Positions 21,887-33,118 of a stretch of DNA of 64,000 bases are shown here, piece by piece. Source of the DNA: Metaphire vulgaris (taxonomy: Eukaryota; Annelida; Clitellata; Crassiclitellata; Megascolecidae); contig CM030847.1 of NCBI GenBank assembly GCA_018105865.1, positions 14,347,589 through 14,411,588 on the forward strand. The letters run 5' to 3'. A model generated the notes under the pieces. That model saw only the letters and a program-made list of their open reading frames with translations. It was not told where the DNA came from and ran no database searches. The position numbers were made by a program, and so were the translations under genes. Position 1 is the first letter of the stretch. Each line of letters begins with the position of its first letter.

Positions 21887-23981
21887 GCTGATATGCAAAA
21901 TTCAGAAGAGTGATGAAACAAATTAAAACCACATTTTCGTGTGCCCCCAGCTTAGCTGAGTCAAACTGTACTAGAATTGTCAATATATTCTGCCTCAATT
22001 TTATTATAGAGCATTCGAAATGCCACGAAAAATGGTGAGCCATTGAAATAACGCTATATAAAGTCTTTCAGAAATCTGTTCTCTGTCAAATGTCTACAAA
22101 ATCGATCGAGAGATAAGAGTGGTTTAGATATAGCTGGTTTCTTGTATCTCAACTTTTATAGACCACAAAAATACTATATAATTGATACTCTGTTTCACAT
22201 TGGACAATGCAAGGACTAGGGCTACAGTAGGATATACAGGGTGTCTACGAAAAACCCCCCCAGCAGGAAAACTTTGATTTCTTAAAAGTTCCTAAATATA
22301 TTTATATCAAAATTTCCATACTTGTGCAGCACTTATTTTCCCACCTGTCTGCCAATTTTCATTTCATTTGCATGTAAGGTGGCCATTTTGTGAGATATCA
22401 AAGTCAAACTTCGATTTTTACTACTCAGTCGCAGCATGACAGGCCTAAATATCTATAGCTTCACATAAATTTGGCTTCATGTCAATTTTGGTGGTATTAG
22501 TAGCAGTTGTTGTTGTTGTTGTTGCAGTAGTAGTAGTAAAGTTTAAATCGAATGCAAATTTGTAAACATGTTTTTAAATTCACAGAATTCGACATAACAA
22601 TAAAAGTTTGATTTAAACTTTCAAAATGGGTAAAATATCGAATGAAGATAAGATGCGAATTCAGACATTGCGGGTGCTTGGCTTTGGATACCGAACAATT
22701 TTTGCAATTAAGGTTATGGTTAGGGCTAGGGTTTGCAATTATGTCCGATAACCATCTTGAACAATTGTGGTTTAAGTTGAAATTTCTAGACAATCAGTAA
22801 AATGTTGTCCGTTGATTCGTAAAAATTCAATTTTGACTTTGATATCTCACAAAATGGCTACCTTACAAGCAAATGAGATGAAAATAGGTATAAAGGTGGA
22901 AAAATATGTGCTGAACAAGTGTGGCAATTTTGATAGAAATATATTTAGGAACTTTTAAGAAATCAAAGTTTTCATGCTGGGGTTTTTTTCGTAGACACCC
23001 TGTAGATATGCAGAAATTCAGAAGAGTGATGAAACAAATTAAAACCACATTTTCGTGTGTCCCCAGCTTAGCTGAGTCAAACTGTACTAGAATTGTCAAT
23101 ATATTCTCCCTCAATTTTATTCTAGAGCATTAGAAATGCCACGAAAAATGGTGAGCCATTCGAAATGACGCTATACAGAATCTATTCTTTGTCAAATGTC
23201 TACTAAATCGATCGAAAGATAAGAGGGTCTAGATATAGCTGGTTTCTCGTATCTCAAGCTTTATAGACCACAAAAATACTATATAATTGAAACCCTGTTT
23301 GACATTTGACAATGCAAAGATTAGTGATATAGTAAGCTGATATGCAAAATTCAGAAGAGTGATGAATGAAATTAAAACCACATTTTCGTGTGTCCCCAGC
23401 TTAGCTGAGTCAAACTGTACTAGAATTGTCGATATATTCTGCCTCACTTTTATTCTAGAGCATTCGAAATGCCACGAGAAATGGTGAGCCATTTAATACG
23501 ACACTATATAAAGTCTTTCAGAAATCTGTTCTCTGTCAAATGTCTAAAAATTCGATCGAGAGATAAGAGGGGACTAGATTTAGCTGGTTTCTTGTATCTC
23601 AAGTTTTATAGACCACAAAAATACTATACAATTGATACCCTGTTTGACATTTGACAATGCAAAGACTTGTGATACAGTAGGCTGATATGCAAAATTCAGA
23701 AGAGTGATGAAATAAATTAAAACCACATATTCGTGTGTCCCCAGCTTAGCCGAGTCAGAATTGTCAATATATTCTGCCTCACTTTTATTCTAGAGCATTC
23801 GAAATGCCACGAAAAATGGTGAGCCATTTGAAATGACGCTAAACGAAGTCTTTCAGAAATCTACTCTCTGTCAAATGTCTACAAACTCGATCGAGAGATA
23901 AGAGGAGTCTAGATATAGCTGGTTTCTTGTATCTCAAGTTTTATAGACCACAAAAGTACTATATAATTAATACCCTGTTTG

Positions 23982-24000
<19 letters not shown>
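21887..24000. repeat. Four tandem copies of a ~340-bp unit
   Basis: Units start with GATATGCARAAWTCAGAAG at about 21890, 23007, 23339 and 23685. Each runs through ACCACATTTTCGTGTG, a CTTAGCTGAGTCAAACTG block and TAGCTGGTTTCTTGTATCTC to GACAATGCAAAGACT. Copies 1 and 2 are separated by the insert at 22237-23002. Some 10% or less of sites differ between copies. A (CA)n(TA)n run follows at 23983-24050. Confidence 0.9.
22237..23002. mobile_element. Mariner-like TIR element, non-autonomous
   Basis: The long inverted repeats (over 100 bp per arm) start CAGGGTGTCTACGAAAAA on the left and end TTTTTTCGTAGACACCCTG on the right, with TA on each side (22235-22236 and 23003-23004). Its removal joins the first 340-bp unit to the second. 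No transposase ORF is seen in 766 bp. The TIR start and TA duplication fit Tc1/mariner. Confidence 0.85.
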
Positions 24001-24053
<53 letters not shown>

Positions 24054-24170
24054 CCACACACGAGTTTCTTTGTTTGCGCGTAGTAAAATTGCCCAAAAGT
24101 TAGTCAATTGGGAAATTGTTGCCCAATCGAAATTTCTTGCGCACATGGACCCTCAAGAATTAGAGGGAAC

Positions 24171-24360
24171 ATTCAAGCAACTGCGACAAAGTGAGTTAAT
24201 ATGTTTCATAAAGGTAAACTCAGAGCCAAGAATTATACTAAGATCACGGACAGAAGAGGAGAAAGAGAGGTCAGGGAAGGCAGACTGCATATAGACAGAT
24301 GATCAATTTTTGAGAGTTGATCTCGAGTGCCAAACCAGATGAGCTGAGTTTTAGCTGGAT
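24171..24360 (-). mobile_element. Upstream part of the LINE split by the hAT-like element
   Basis: The minus strand encodes AKTQLIWFGTRDQLSKIDHL and, in another frame, VRDLSIILGSEFTFMKHINS, the stretch just after RT in CR1-like LINEs. It continues at 21512 once the hAT-like element is removed. Confidence 0.7.
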
Positions 24361-24566
24361 GAGAAGCTCAAATGAAACGTTTTGTTCAACTAAAATCCAA
24401 TCCACTTCCTTAAATCGCGAGCTTCACATCGATTGTGTCTCTAACAAAGAAATCCAACAAAGAAATCCAGTCTTTGATGGGTCCGCGAAATTGAATCCAT
24501 TTTAGGGAATAGTTAATTTGCGATATTCTATTGCCAATTGGTCTAAGTTACAAGTGCACTCCCGTT
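24361..24566. other. Short unassigned spacer
   Basis: No repeat or coding pattern recognised. It separates two LINEs. Confidence 0.35.
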
Positions 24567-24906
24567 GATCATCGTCGTCGTCGTTATCGCGTAGCCGACT
24601 TGGGCCGTTGCGTCACTCCGTGACCAATGATGACCACGTCCGACCACAGAGATTGTAATGAATGTGCGAATGGTTTAATTTTGTCCAGCCATGTCTCCTT
24701 GGGCGACCGCCCGTTCGTTTCCAGGTAGAATGTGGTGGCTGCTTGTTTCCATCGTGTACTTGAATGTCCAAAATCTGGTTGGCGTGAACGTCCAGAGATA
24801 GTCGAGCGACGACGTTGAACAGCGACAATCGGCGGTTCTAGGGAAAGAAGTAGGCCATTAGTAGACCGTTTGTTATCCTGTCGAACCATCGGAAGCCGAG
24901 GAACCA

Positions 24907-25680
24907 GGTGTCGTACAAATTTGTTTCCTCCATAAAATTATTTCCTGGGCGGAGTGTGCGGTTGCCAGGAAAATAAAATTATGCGGCATACGTATAACTT
25001 TATTTCTGTATGAATTTATTTTCTTCTATCAACATAATATCTACAAATATCTATATGGCTTACAGTTGGCAGTAGGTAATAAATTTATTTTCTACACATA
25101 ACTGTATAGCCTACTATTGGTGGAGAAATAAAATTATGGAAGGCAATAAATTTATTTCCTATCTATCTATACCTGTGTATAGCATTGGTTGGAAATGAAA
25201 TCATATCCAATGGGTAATAAATTTATTTTCTACCTATCGACACATAACAATGGCTGTTCTCGCCAGTGCGTGTTTCTGTGTGCAAACTGTTACCCTTCTT
25301 GTAAATTGTACGTCTCGATCGATTGTTGCTCCAGTCTTAACTATGTATCCAACTGTTGGTGGGGAAATAAAATTGTAGCCGGTAATAAATGTATTTTCTA
25401 CACATAACTATATAGCCTCCTATTGGTGGAGAAATAACAGCAAACGTCGCGTGACCAGCCAAACCTGTGACGTCACACGTGCTATGCCTTATGGCTCCTT
25501 TCATATAATTGCTTCAAAGATTGCCATTGGTTGCCTGCAAAGAACTCCCAAGGAGGAAAAGAAATTATGGTAGTTGTTGCTATGGGAGGGCGGTTCTAAC
25601 CTTGATTGACAGGCTATCTGCCGACCAATCAAAATTTGACCCGGAAATAATTTTATGGGTAAATAAATTATTACGACACC
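24907..25680. mobile_element. MITE with internal ~75-bp repeats, copy 1
   Basis: Ends GGTGTCGTACAAATTTGTTTCC and AAATTATTACGACACC are inverted. The interior holds several units of GGTAATAAATTTATTTTCTAC followed by CATAACTATATAGCCTACT and GGTGGGGAAATAAAATTA. The end region from CAGCAAACGTCGCGTGACC onward matches copy 2 at 27299-28494 closely. It interrupts LINE coding sequence between HMRCQR and FRWFDR codons. Target duplication is unresolved. A 78-bp insert at 25261-25338 is an inverted copy of 26221-26298. Confidence 0.85.
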
Positions 25681-25794
25681 GACGTTGGCAACGCATGTGG
25701 GAGGCTTCCAAACTCTTGATGTCGGCTGCGAGTAGGATCCATGTCTCGCATCATACAGGAGGACGGACGATCGAATGCTATATGTACAGTGTAA

Positions 25795-26575
25795 TGTAAT
25801 GCGCCTTCTCAGTTTTAATCAAAAGTAGGCCTACTCAGAAGCGCTCCCGGCTGCGGTTAGCGCTGTAGATAAGGCAAAGCCAACGTCAGAAGTACTGTTA
25901 ACAGCGTTGACGCCTCTGCTGGTCGGAAGATCATCTTTAAAATCTAATCTGATGATAAAAGGTTGTTCGCCAAGTGACGAAGAAATCCGGCAGTGAAGTC
26001 CTGAGAGAGCGGCTTTCCGAATGATGTTCTTCCAACACAAAGACGCCACTGAAGGACGGAAGATGCTGACAGTCCGCGCAATGGTAGACGGAAATCGCGA
26101 CGTGGAAAAGTCCGGCGTTGAATTCCCATGAGGGGAGGGATCTTCCGTAAGAATAATCCATCGCCAAGTAGTTTCCCGTCGCCAAACACGTCAGATCCGA
26201 CTGAGAAGAAAAATTCCGGCGAAGACTGGAGCAACAGTCGATCGAGACGTACAATTTACAAGAAGGGCAACATTTTACAAACACAAACACGCACTGACGA
26301 TGACAGCTATTGTGGCGGACAAGATGGCGGACTCAACGATAACGATCGACCGAAAACGTTCAGAAAAATCGTAAAAATACAGAAGACAGAGTACGATCCT
26401 CAAAAACCGACGAGCAGAACTCACTCCTTTCATTTGCACAAAACAGCAAACGCAGAACGTCGAAAACTGACGAGAACGGCAACAAAATACAATCACGCAA
26501 ACACTCGCTGGTAAACGGAGCCCTACCGGAAACGGAAACTGTCAAACGTCATATGCGCGCATTAATGTGTATTTA
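25795..26575 (-). mobile_element. LINE-derived fragment inserted in LINE
   Basis: It ends on the minus strand with GCGCATTACATTACAC and resembles 7888-8830 and 60640-62160: degenerate C-terminal LINE sequence (NAGLFHVAISVYHCADCQHL) with an upstream CGCCATCTTGTCCGCC region. It separates YLGSKM from CETW codons of the surrounding LINE. Confidence 0.6.
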
Positions 26576-27298
26576 TACATGCCGGTGTCGCCAGATTCGG
26601 TGGAGTCTGTCCATAGCGGCGGCAGCGAGGGAGATGTAGCGTAAAACTTCTGGGTGACTGTTTCCAGATGGTGTCATTTTAGAGCCAAGATAGGTGAACT
26701 CGCCAACCTTCTCAACTGTATTGCCTCTTACTAGGAGGTTTTGCATGGCGGACCGGCACCTTCAGTGTATATTCTGAATGACGAGAAACCCAGCCGATTG
26801 CGACGCAGAAGAGGGCGGAAGCTAGGATACATCCAGGCCTCACTCATGACGTGGTGGAAAATCGGTTGGAGAGTCGATCCCCAGAGCGAATACGGACATG
26901 AGTGTCGCGGTATAACTCTTCGACCAGGTTGCAGAGGAATTATGACGTTCCGGCACTACGAAGAGCTTTCCACAGTGCCTGATGATCGGAAGAGTCAAAG
27001 GCAGAACTGATGTAGAAGTACGCAGCATTCAGAGGTCGCTGATATGCTTCGTGTAGTTACAACAGCAAACGGAGATCCAAGATAGCGTCTATCGTTGACT
27101 TCCAGGCCGTAAATCCTGACTATTCTGGTCTTTTAATTCGGTCGAGGAATGATTGCAGGCGATTGAAAAGTACAGTATACGTGAGTAGACTTTTCCTGGA
27201 CAGGAGAGAAATGTGAGAGAATGATAGTTGGAACATTCTGACTTGTGAACTTTCCCTTTGTATTGGGATAGGAGAATTAAGTCTCGCCACAATGCCTG

Positions 27299-28494
27299 TG
27301 TCGTACAAATTTATTTCCTCCATAAAATTATTTCCCGGGCGGACCTGCGGTTGCTATGGAAATAAAATTATGAGTCATGCGTTTAAATTTCTTTCTGTAT
27401 AAATTTATTTCCTCCTATCAACATAATATCCATAATATCTACAAATAGCATATAGCCTACAGTTTGTATGGTATGGTATGGTATGGTATCGTCCATCCTC
27501 ATTGCTGAGGGTCGGAGGCTATGCAGGCTGACGACAAGGTTCTCCGCGTGACTCTGTCTTTTGCAGTTCTGATGCAATTGATAATTGGTTGTTTTGTCCA
27601 TTCCACAATATCATCCGTCCATCGTCTACGAGGCGTCCTCTCTTCCTCTTACCATTAATTCTGCCATGCAGTATCGTTGTACATAAATTGTCTGCTCGCA
27701 CTATGTGACCAAAGTATTTCAGTTTCCTAAATTTGATAACTGAGTATAGACGGCTATTTTCCCCAAGTTCTTCTATGATTGAGGCATTTGTTCTATGTTC
27801 TTTCCAGCTGATGGACATCATTCTTCTGAAAGCTGTCATCTACAGTTTGTAGCAGGTAATAAATTTATTTCCTTCACATAACTATATAGCATACTTTTGA
27901 TGGTGATAAAATATAATTATAGCCAGTAATAAATTTTATTTCCCACACACAACTAAGTAGCCTACTGATGGTGGGAAAATAAAATAATAGCCTGTAACAA
28001 ATTTATTTTCTACATATAACTATATAGCCTACTGTTCGTGGGGAAATAAAATTATAGTCGGTAATAAATTAAATTTCTACACATAACTATATAGCCTACT
28101 GTTGGTGGTGACGAAATACAATTAGAGCCGGTAATAAATTTATTTCCCACATACAAATAAATAGCCTACTGTTGGTGGGGAAATAAAATTTTAGCCGGTA
28201 ATAAATTTATTTCCTAGGCATAACTATATAGCCTACTATTGGTGGGGAAATAACAGCAAACGTCGCGTGACCTGCCAAACGTGTGACGTCACACGTGCTA
28301 TGCCTCATGGCTCTGCCCATATAATTGCTTCAAGGATTGCCATTGGTTGCCTGCAAAGAATTCTCAAGTAGGAAAAAATTATGGCAGTTGTTGATATGGG
28401 AGGGCGGTTCTAACCTTGATTGACAAGCTATCTGCCGACCAATCAAAATTTGACCAGGAAATAATTTTATTGGCAAATAAATTTATACGACACC
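27299..28494. mobile_element. MITE with internal ~75-bp repeats, copy 2
   Basis: Ends TGTCGTACAAATTTATTTCC and AAATTTATACGACACC are inverted. Six or so 70-80 bp units (27852-28250) repeat GGTAATAAATTTATTTCC, ATAGCCTACTGTTGGTGG and GAAATAAAATTATAG, more units than copy 1. A LINE tail fragment is inserted at 27469-27839. It disrupts the LINE between NQVWHNGRVP and CSNYH codons. Confidence 0.85.
27469..27839 (-). mobile_element. RTE-like LINE 3' fragment with 12-bp TSD
   Basis: The exact duplication CTACAGTTTGTA flanks it (27457-27468 and 27840-27851). The minus strand encodes AFRRMMSISWKEHRTNASI, KFRKLKYFGHIVRAD and GKRKRGRLVDD, an RTE-like C-terminus, and ends in a (CCATA)n tail. It is strongly 5'-truncated, and the perfect duplication shows a fairly recent insertion. 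Confidence 0.9.
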
Positions 28495-28690
28495 GGGACA
28501 CGGCCGTTGTGCCAAACTTGGTTAAACAGCCAGTGTAGAGCTCAGCTGACTGGGTCGATGGCACACTACAATCACTCGGCTAATATGTTATCGGGACCAG
28601 CACCCTTTATTAGTTAGAGCATTTCTGCAGAAGAAAAGCGTCGATTATTATCCGAAACATTGTTAAAAACACGAGTAAATTATTTCGACC

Positions 28691-29077
28691 TCAAACATTT
28701 GCACGTGATACCTGTACACCGGGCTCTACTTCTCTAGAGTTCCCTGTATTACTTGTGACTCGCTTACCTTTGCTGTGGATAAACGACAACATCTTGTGGC
28801 GACGTCAAATTCGTATCAACAACCACACGCCAAATAAAATATGTCTCTAACTCAATCACGCAGATTCTCTGATACGAAGCATCTGACCAATAGATCAGTC
28901 TAGACACCCAATCGATGGAAACGCCCGGTGCCTGTCAATCAAATGTTGAGATACACAGTAGGCCACATAACACCATATTAAAAGCATATTAATTTTTAAG
29001 AACTAAATTAAAATATTATTAGAAGTCAGATTGAAATTAACTACAAAGAGCGGAATAACAATAGACCTAATAGATTA
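28691..29077. other. Unassigned spacer
   Basis: AT-rich sequence with no recognised gene or repeat; it may include decayed LINE sequence. Confidence 0.35.
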
Positions 29078-30892
29078 CACTGGTCTACATTTTTAAAAAA
29101 AATTTCTGCTGACCTAGGTATTTTTGCTGATTTTACCCAATTGAGAGGTGCTGATTCCAGATATGAAGTCAAAAATTATGCAACACGTCAAATTTTTTCG
29201 CAAATTAGGAATGCTTAATTAAAGGTGTTAAAGTCAAACATAAGGGAAAATAGGAAATTCTGAAGAACCGATAACACGTAATATTTTTTATTCAGCCCAA
29301 AAATGAGTCTGTCTTCTAACCAAGAGAGCAATAAGAGCAATAGCTAGTTGCTTAAATTTAAGTTTTGAGAAAGGAATCTTCTTTTTTGGATGCTCCGGTA
29401 TAGTTATGGTCACAGTTGTCACGCTGTAAACACCAGCAGTACTTAGTCTGCCATAATGTTCGAGTTCCATCTGCCTTGATATCTACGTTCCATGGTCTTG
29501 ATGTCTTGATGGAAGCATTCTCCTTGTTCTTCACTCATAGCTCCAAGATTTGAAGTTCAGATAGCTATGAAAGAAATGCAACTTGACACTCATGTTTGCT
29601 CCCAGTCTTCGAAAAGCAATCTTCGAATTTTTAACTGAAAGGTCATAATTCTCGACTCTTAAGTTGCCAAGTAAGTCAGTAATCAGGTCGCAAAAGGCAT
29701 CTTGTCTACAACTATAACATCCCATTGATTCAAAAAGTCCTTTGATGTTGATGCAGTATACAAACTCCTCCTCCATATGGAAATGTTTGAAAAGATTCAT
29801 TCTCTCTGCCATGATACATAAGCGTGGTTCCTGGGGCCAACACTGAACAGATTCTTTTCCTTCAGTCTTGAACCCAGTAACTCTGCTGACGACTTCGGCA
29901 GATCTAGGTCTCATATTAGGTCATTAAACTCAGCTTGCTTGAATGTTTGGTGCATTCCAGCGTCAACTTCTAAGGCCACGAAATCTTCGCAATCGGTGTC
30001 TGTTGACTGACAAAATTCATCTTCGTAAGAAACTCCCAAAGTAGTGCAAATAGGTACAGGAACTTTGTCACAGTGAGCAACTGGTCTCAGAGCAGAGGGG
30101 AGATTTGGGTACTGGATGGAAGATTTTGCCTTTGTGGACATGCCTGAAATATTTACCAGACAGAAGTAGCAGTCATCAACATGCATGGTTTCTGAGGCTC
30201 TCGCCACACCATTGGAACTCCAAAGTTAAGACTTTTTTTCTCTGACCTTTAGTCACATTATGAACTGTCTGAGGCTTTCAACACATGTCCTGCACACTTT
30301 ATGTGGTGCCCAAGGTTTTCCTGGTCACTCAATTTAACTGCGAAATATGCATGCTAAGCTTTATGCACAAATTCAGACACCTATCTCCTTTGTTTAGGTG
30401 TTGTAAAGCAACCTCAGATGTAGCAAAATTTGTCAGGATCATTCCTGCACTGCTCACGAAGTGTTCGGGTGCTGGGTGACATATTCCACAGAAAGCTAGT
30501 TAGAATAGTTAAATTTACTGCGACTTGTAAGCCTCATGAACGACTGAATGCTGCCGTCGGTTTCACGCTGCTTATATAGGCCTATATCCATAAAATGCTG
30601 ACGTCTGCAGTTTAAAACTGCCTATTAAACTGTTGTATTATTAAGTAGTTATGCCCACTGCATATTAAGCATATCTTTTTGCACATCCTTAACTTTTTGC
30701 ATATTCAATATAGCTAAAGAATTATAATACATAATGCTACATTATTGCAGTAAACAGTAAATCAGTAAACAGCGTTTTGCGGAAAAACTGGACGTGATAG
30801 GAGAAAATGGGTGTGATTTTTGGATTCAGCACACCAAAATACATAAAGATCACATGTTGTCTTCAAGTCAGCAAAATTGACGTAGACCAGTG
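29078..30892 (-). mobile_element. TIR transposon CACTGGTCTAC with 3-bp TSD
   Basis: Ends CACTGGTCTAC and GTAGACCAGTG are exact inverted repeats, with TTA on each side (29075-29077 and 30893-30895). At 1815 bp it encloses a minus-strand broken ORF (29290-30207). The 3-bp TTA duplication recalls PIF/Harbinger targets, but the protein does not look like a Harbinger transposase to me. The superfamily is left open. Confidence 0.7.
29290..30207 (-). pseudogene. Uncharacterised transposon-associated protein, internally deleted
   Basis: The minus strand encodes VDDCYFCLVNISGMSTKAKS, IQYPNLPSALRPVAHCDKVP, AELLGSRLKEKNLFSVG and FVYCINIKGLFESMGC. It then jumps to DLLGNLRVENYDLSVKN and GANMSVKLHFFHSYL and, after a frame change, NLGAMSEEQGECFHQDIKTM and ERRYQGRWNSNIMAD. 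I recognise these strings as the start and end of a protein of unknown function, repeated in many arthropod and cnidarian genomes. The central third (the WRLFIDSSKRSLK to FLCEWDSRA region of that family) is missing. Its location within a TIR element suggests a transposase. Recognition is from memory of the family's motifs. Confidence 0.6.
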
Positions 30893-31196
30893 TTATGACT
30901 TCAGAACAGTAGTCATGAGAATCATTGCGGAGGTTTGGTCTGTAGGCTTGTCAAAAACATTTTCCAATTGACTTCTCGCGTCGCATATTGTTTCATTATA
31001 TTGCACTTTGAAACGCTCATTTCAAACGTGATTGTCATAGTGACGCTAGATTGTTTATATAAAATAACACTAAGTGCAAAAGCACTACATCGCGGAAGGA
31101 AAAAAACCAAGCCCCTCGTCAATTTTGACGGGCAAACAGTTAGTTATATACAGTATCCTAATATCTGTGTGTTCGCTAACACTGTTCTCATTGGGC

Positions 31197-31353
31197 GAGG
31201 CGCTGCTGTCATTCTATAATCGTTGCTATAAGTAAACTAAATTCAATAATAGGCGGAGCTTAACGATCATCACCATCATCGCCACGAGAGCAACGTCATT
31301 TCTTTTAATAATTACTTGTCTTAAGGCTTAGACGATGCACTCTATATCTTATA
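31197..31353. repeat. Diverged dispersed repeat, also at 11874-12016
   Basis: Shares GCTGCTGTC, AATAATAGGCGGAGCTTA and CGATCATCA blocks, in order, with 11874-12016. It ends just before (ATT)n at 31371. Confidence 0.6.
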
Positions 31354-31370
31354 GCCAAAGACCCATTATC

Positions 31371-31385
31371 ATTATTATGATAATG

Positions 31386-31447
<62 letters not shown>
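31371..31447. repeat. (ATT)n microsatellite, left of LTR-like element
   Basis: About 24 ATT units that stop at the LTR-like terminus TGTGGCGAACC. The run resumes at 35988, so the element was inserted into it. Confidence 0.9.
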
Positions 31448-31448
<1 letters not shown>

Positions 31449-31659
31449 GTGGCGAACCGGGTCTATCGAGGTTCCTACGCCTCCTAAACTCCAGATGGCT
31501 CCGCCCGGTTCGACGCACACGGGGTTATGACTCACTAAAGGCACGTAGTCGTTCGTCTTAGCTTTTTGGCTAAGATCTCAGGCTCTCTTACTACCACCTG
31601 TCACTCTGCGCACTACTCTGTACTTTCTTCCGACGTTCCACGCTTAATCCCTTCCTTAA

Positions 31660-32050
31660 AGCGTTCTTTCACCTCTATCTATCTGGCTCCGTGCGCCTCA
31701 CCTCTCTACCTGCGCACCTTACCTCACTCCGTGCACTTTGCCTCTCACCGTGCACCTTACCTCTCTCCGTGCACTTTACTTCTCTCCACACCTATCGCGC
31801 CTCCCTGCGCTCAGCGCCTCTACCGCACCAACGCACCGCCCTACGCTCAGTGCCTCTTCCGGACCTACGCACCGCCCTACGGAGTACCGCACCTCTCGCA
31901 CTGCACCTTCGCACTGCACCTCTCTCAATGCACCTGTCGCACCGCCCCTACGGCGCTTCTTCCAAAGGTGCACTTAATCTCAAGGGTGCTTCCTTAACCT
32001 TAGGGTGCACTCTTCCTACGGGTGCATAGGGTGCATAGTGCACTATCCTT
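31660..32050. repeat. Minisatellite core of LTR-like element
   Basis: About 20-bp units such as GTGCACCTTACCTCTCTCC, degenerating to CACCGCCCTACGCTCAGTGCC and later TTAGGGTGCAC forms. Open frames through it encode Leu/Ser/Arg/Thr repeats and are not genes. Confidence 0.85.
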
Positions 32051-32481
32051 ATATGCACTTATATGGACCTTCTTACCATCACACGCCGCCTCGGCCATCG
32101 GTCCTGATCTGTGGCAGAACCGGCTATTTATACTGTTTCTGCCGCATGCACTCATCCTGCTAGCTCACACTCATCACCGCTCTCTAATTGCTGCGCGCCA
32201 TTCATTAATCGCCTATTAGTTCAGTGGCTAAAGTCCATAAAAGCCAAGAATCGTTCACTTCTGGATAAAAGCATGCCACTTGGCACAGTGATAGGGTACA
32301 TGGCCCTGAACAATTTCCCCAAAGGATGCAAAAGTTTTTGTTATCCTTTACCATGCAATTTGGCACCATAAATTTTCATGATAATTTGTAAGAAATTCAG
32401 CTTAAGAGCTGCAGTACGTGGACAAATGACAATCAATACAGTGTCAAATAAACAATACTAAGTAATAATTATGCTTATAGA

Positions 32482-32782
32482 CAGGTACGTCATTTGGAGG
32501 GGCAGGGGGGCCGCCCCTCCCCCCTATTTTTTGAGAAAATTTTTTTCGCCAATGATTGTAGTATTTAGTTTTTAAATGTAAATTGGCTGGCTAAATAGGT
32601 AAAAAGACTGAAAGCAAAAAAAACGTCATTAACCCTTAAAGGAGGACTTGATGTCGAGTAATCTGAAGTAACTAATCACACAAAATGCCTGACAAGCTAA
32701 AAAAAAGGCCGTCTTCTTTTTCGCAAACTTGTCAGATCGAAAGTGTCTTGTCCCCCTGAAAAACAGTAAAATGACGTCTCTG
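32482..32782. mobile_element. hAT MITE, 301 bp
   Basis: Ends CAGGTACGTCATTTGG and AAAATGACGTCTCTG are inverted repeats (CAGnnACGTCATTT). Duplication CTTATAGA / CCTATAGA (32474-32481, 32783-32790) matches at seven of eight sites. No ORF. Confidence 0.85.
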
Positions 32783-32994
32783 CCTATAGAGTAGGCCGTG
32801 TCAATTATTGTATGAAAACAATTTTTTTCATATTTTCAAAAACCCTTAGTGAAAAAATATGTATGTCTTTTCCATGTAGGTTTCATATTTAATAGCAAAA
32901 GGTAATTATAATTACATTTAGCTTGGTCAATTTGTGATTAAAGTTCAACTATAGTATAGGTCATTAGCAAACTAACACTAACATACATCATGAT

Positions 32995-33055
<61 letters not shown>

Positions 33056-33118
33056 TCAGAAACAGTTTCTGAGACTCAGTGCATCAGAAATGTTAAAATG
33101 AAAGGAAAGGAATACCCG

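Larger units (their letters stand above)
21513..24170. mobile_element. hAT-like element carrying tandem repeats
   Basis: Ends GTTGTTCCCTCTAAG and TTAGAGGGAACAT are inverted. The flanks read AGAAGCAA and TCAAGCAA, six of eight identical, as expected for a decayed 8-bp duplication. LINE coding sequence is interrupted exactly here. Inside are GGGCGCG-rich ends, an (AT)n run, four copies of a 340-bp repeat and a mariner-like insert. No transposase remains. Boundaries are uncertain by a few bases. Confidence 0.75.
24567..28690 (-). pseudogene. RTE/Nimb-type LINE (-), broken by three insertions
   Basis: Reading the minus strand from 28690 down, pieces of one LINE ORF2 appear in order. KGAGPDNILAE and LHWLFNQVWHNGRVP (28650-28500) come first. 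CSNYHSLTFLSCPGKVYSRI and then AFDSSDHQALWKAL follow at 27290-26990, with PGCILASALFCVAIGWV at about 26840 and EKVGEFTYLGSKMTPSGNS at about 26720. CETWILLAADIKSLEASHMR is at 25780-25690, FRWFDRITNGLL at about 24890, and RLSLDVHANQILD with TWKRTGGRPRRHGW at 24830-24690. A (GAC/GAT)n stretch near 24575 is the tail. Insertions at 27299-28494, 25795-26575 and 24907-25680 interrupt it. Clade assignment is by motif memory only. Confidence 0.8.

Noticed and set aside
31566..32029. Overlapping Ser/Leu/Thr/Arg-rich ORFs
   Set aside because: Open in several frames because the 20-bp repeats lack stops; they lie in the core of an LTR-like element.
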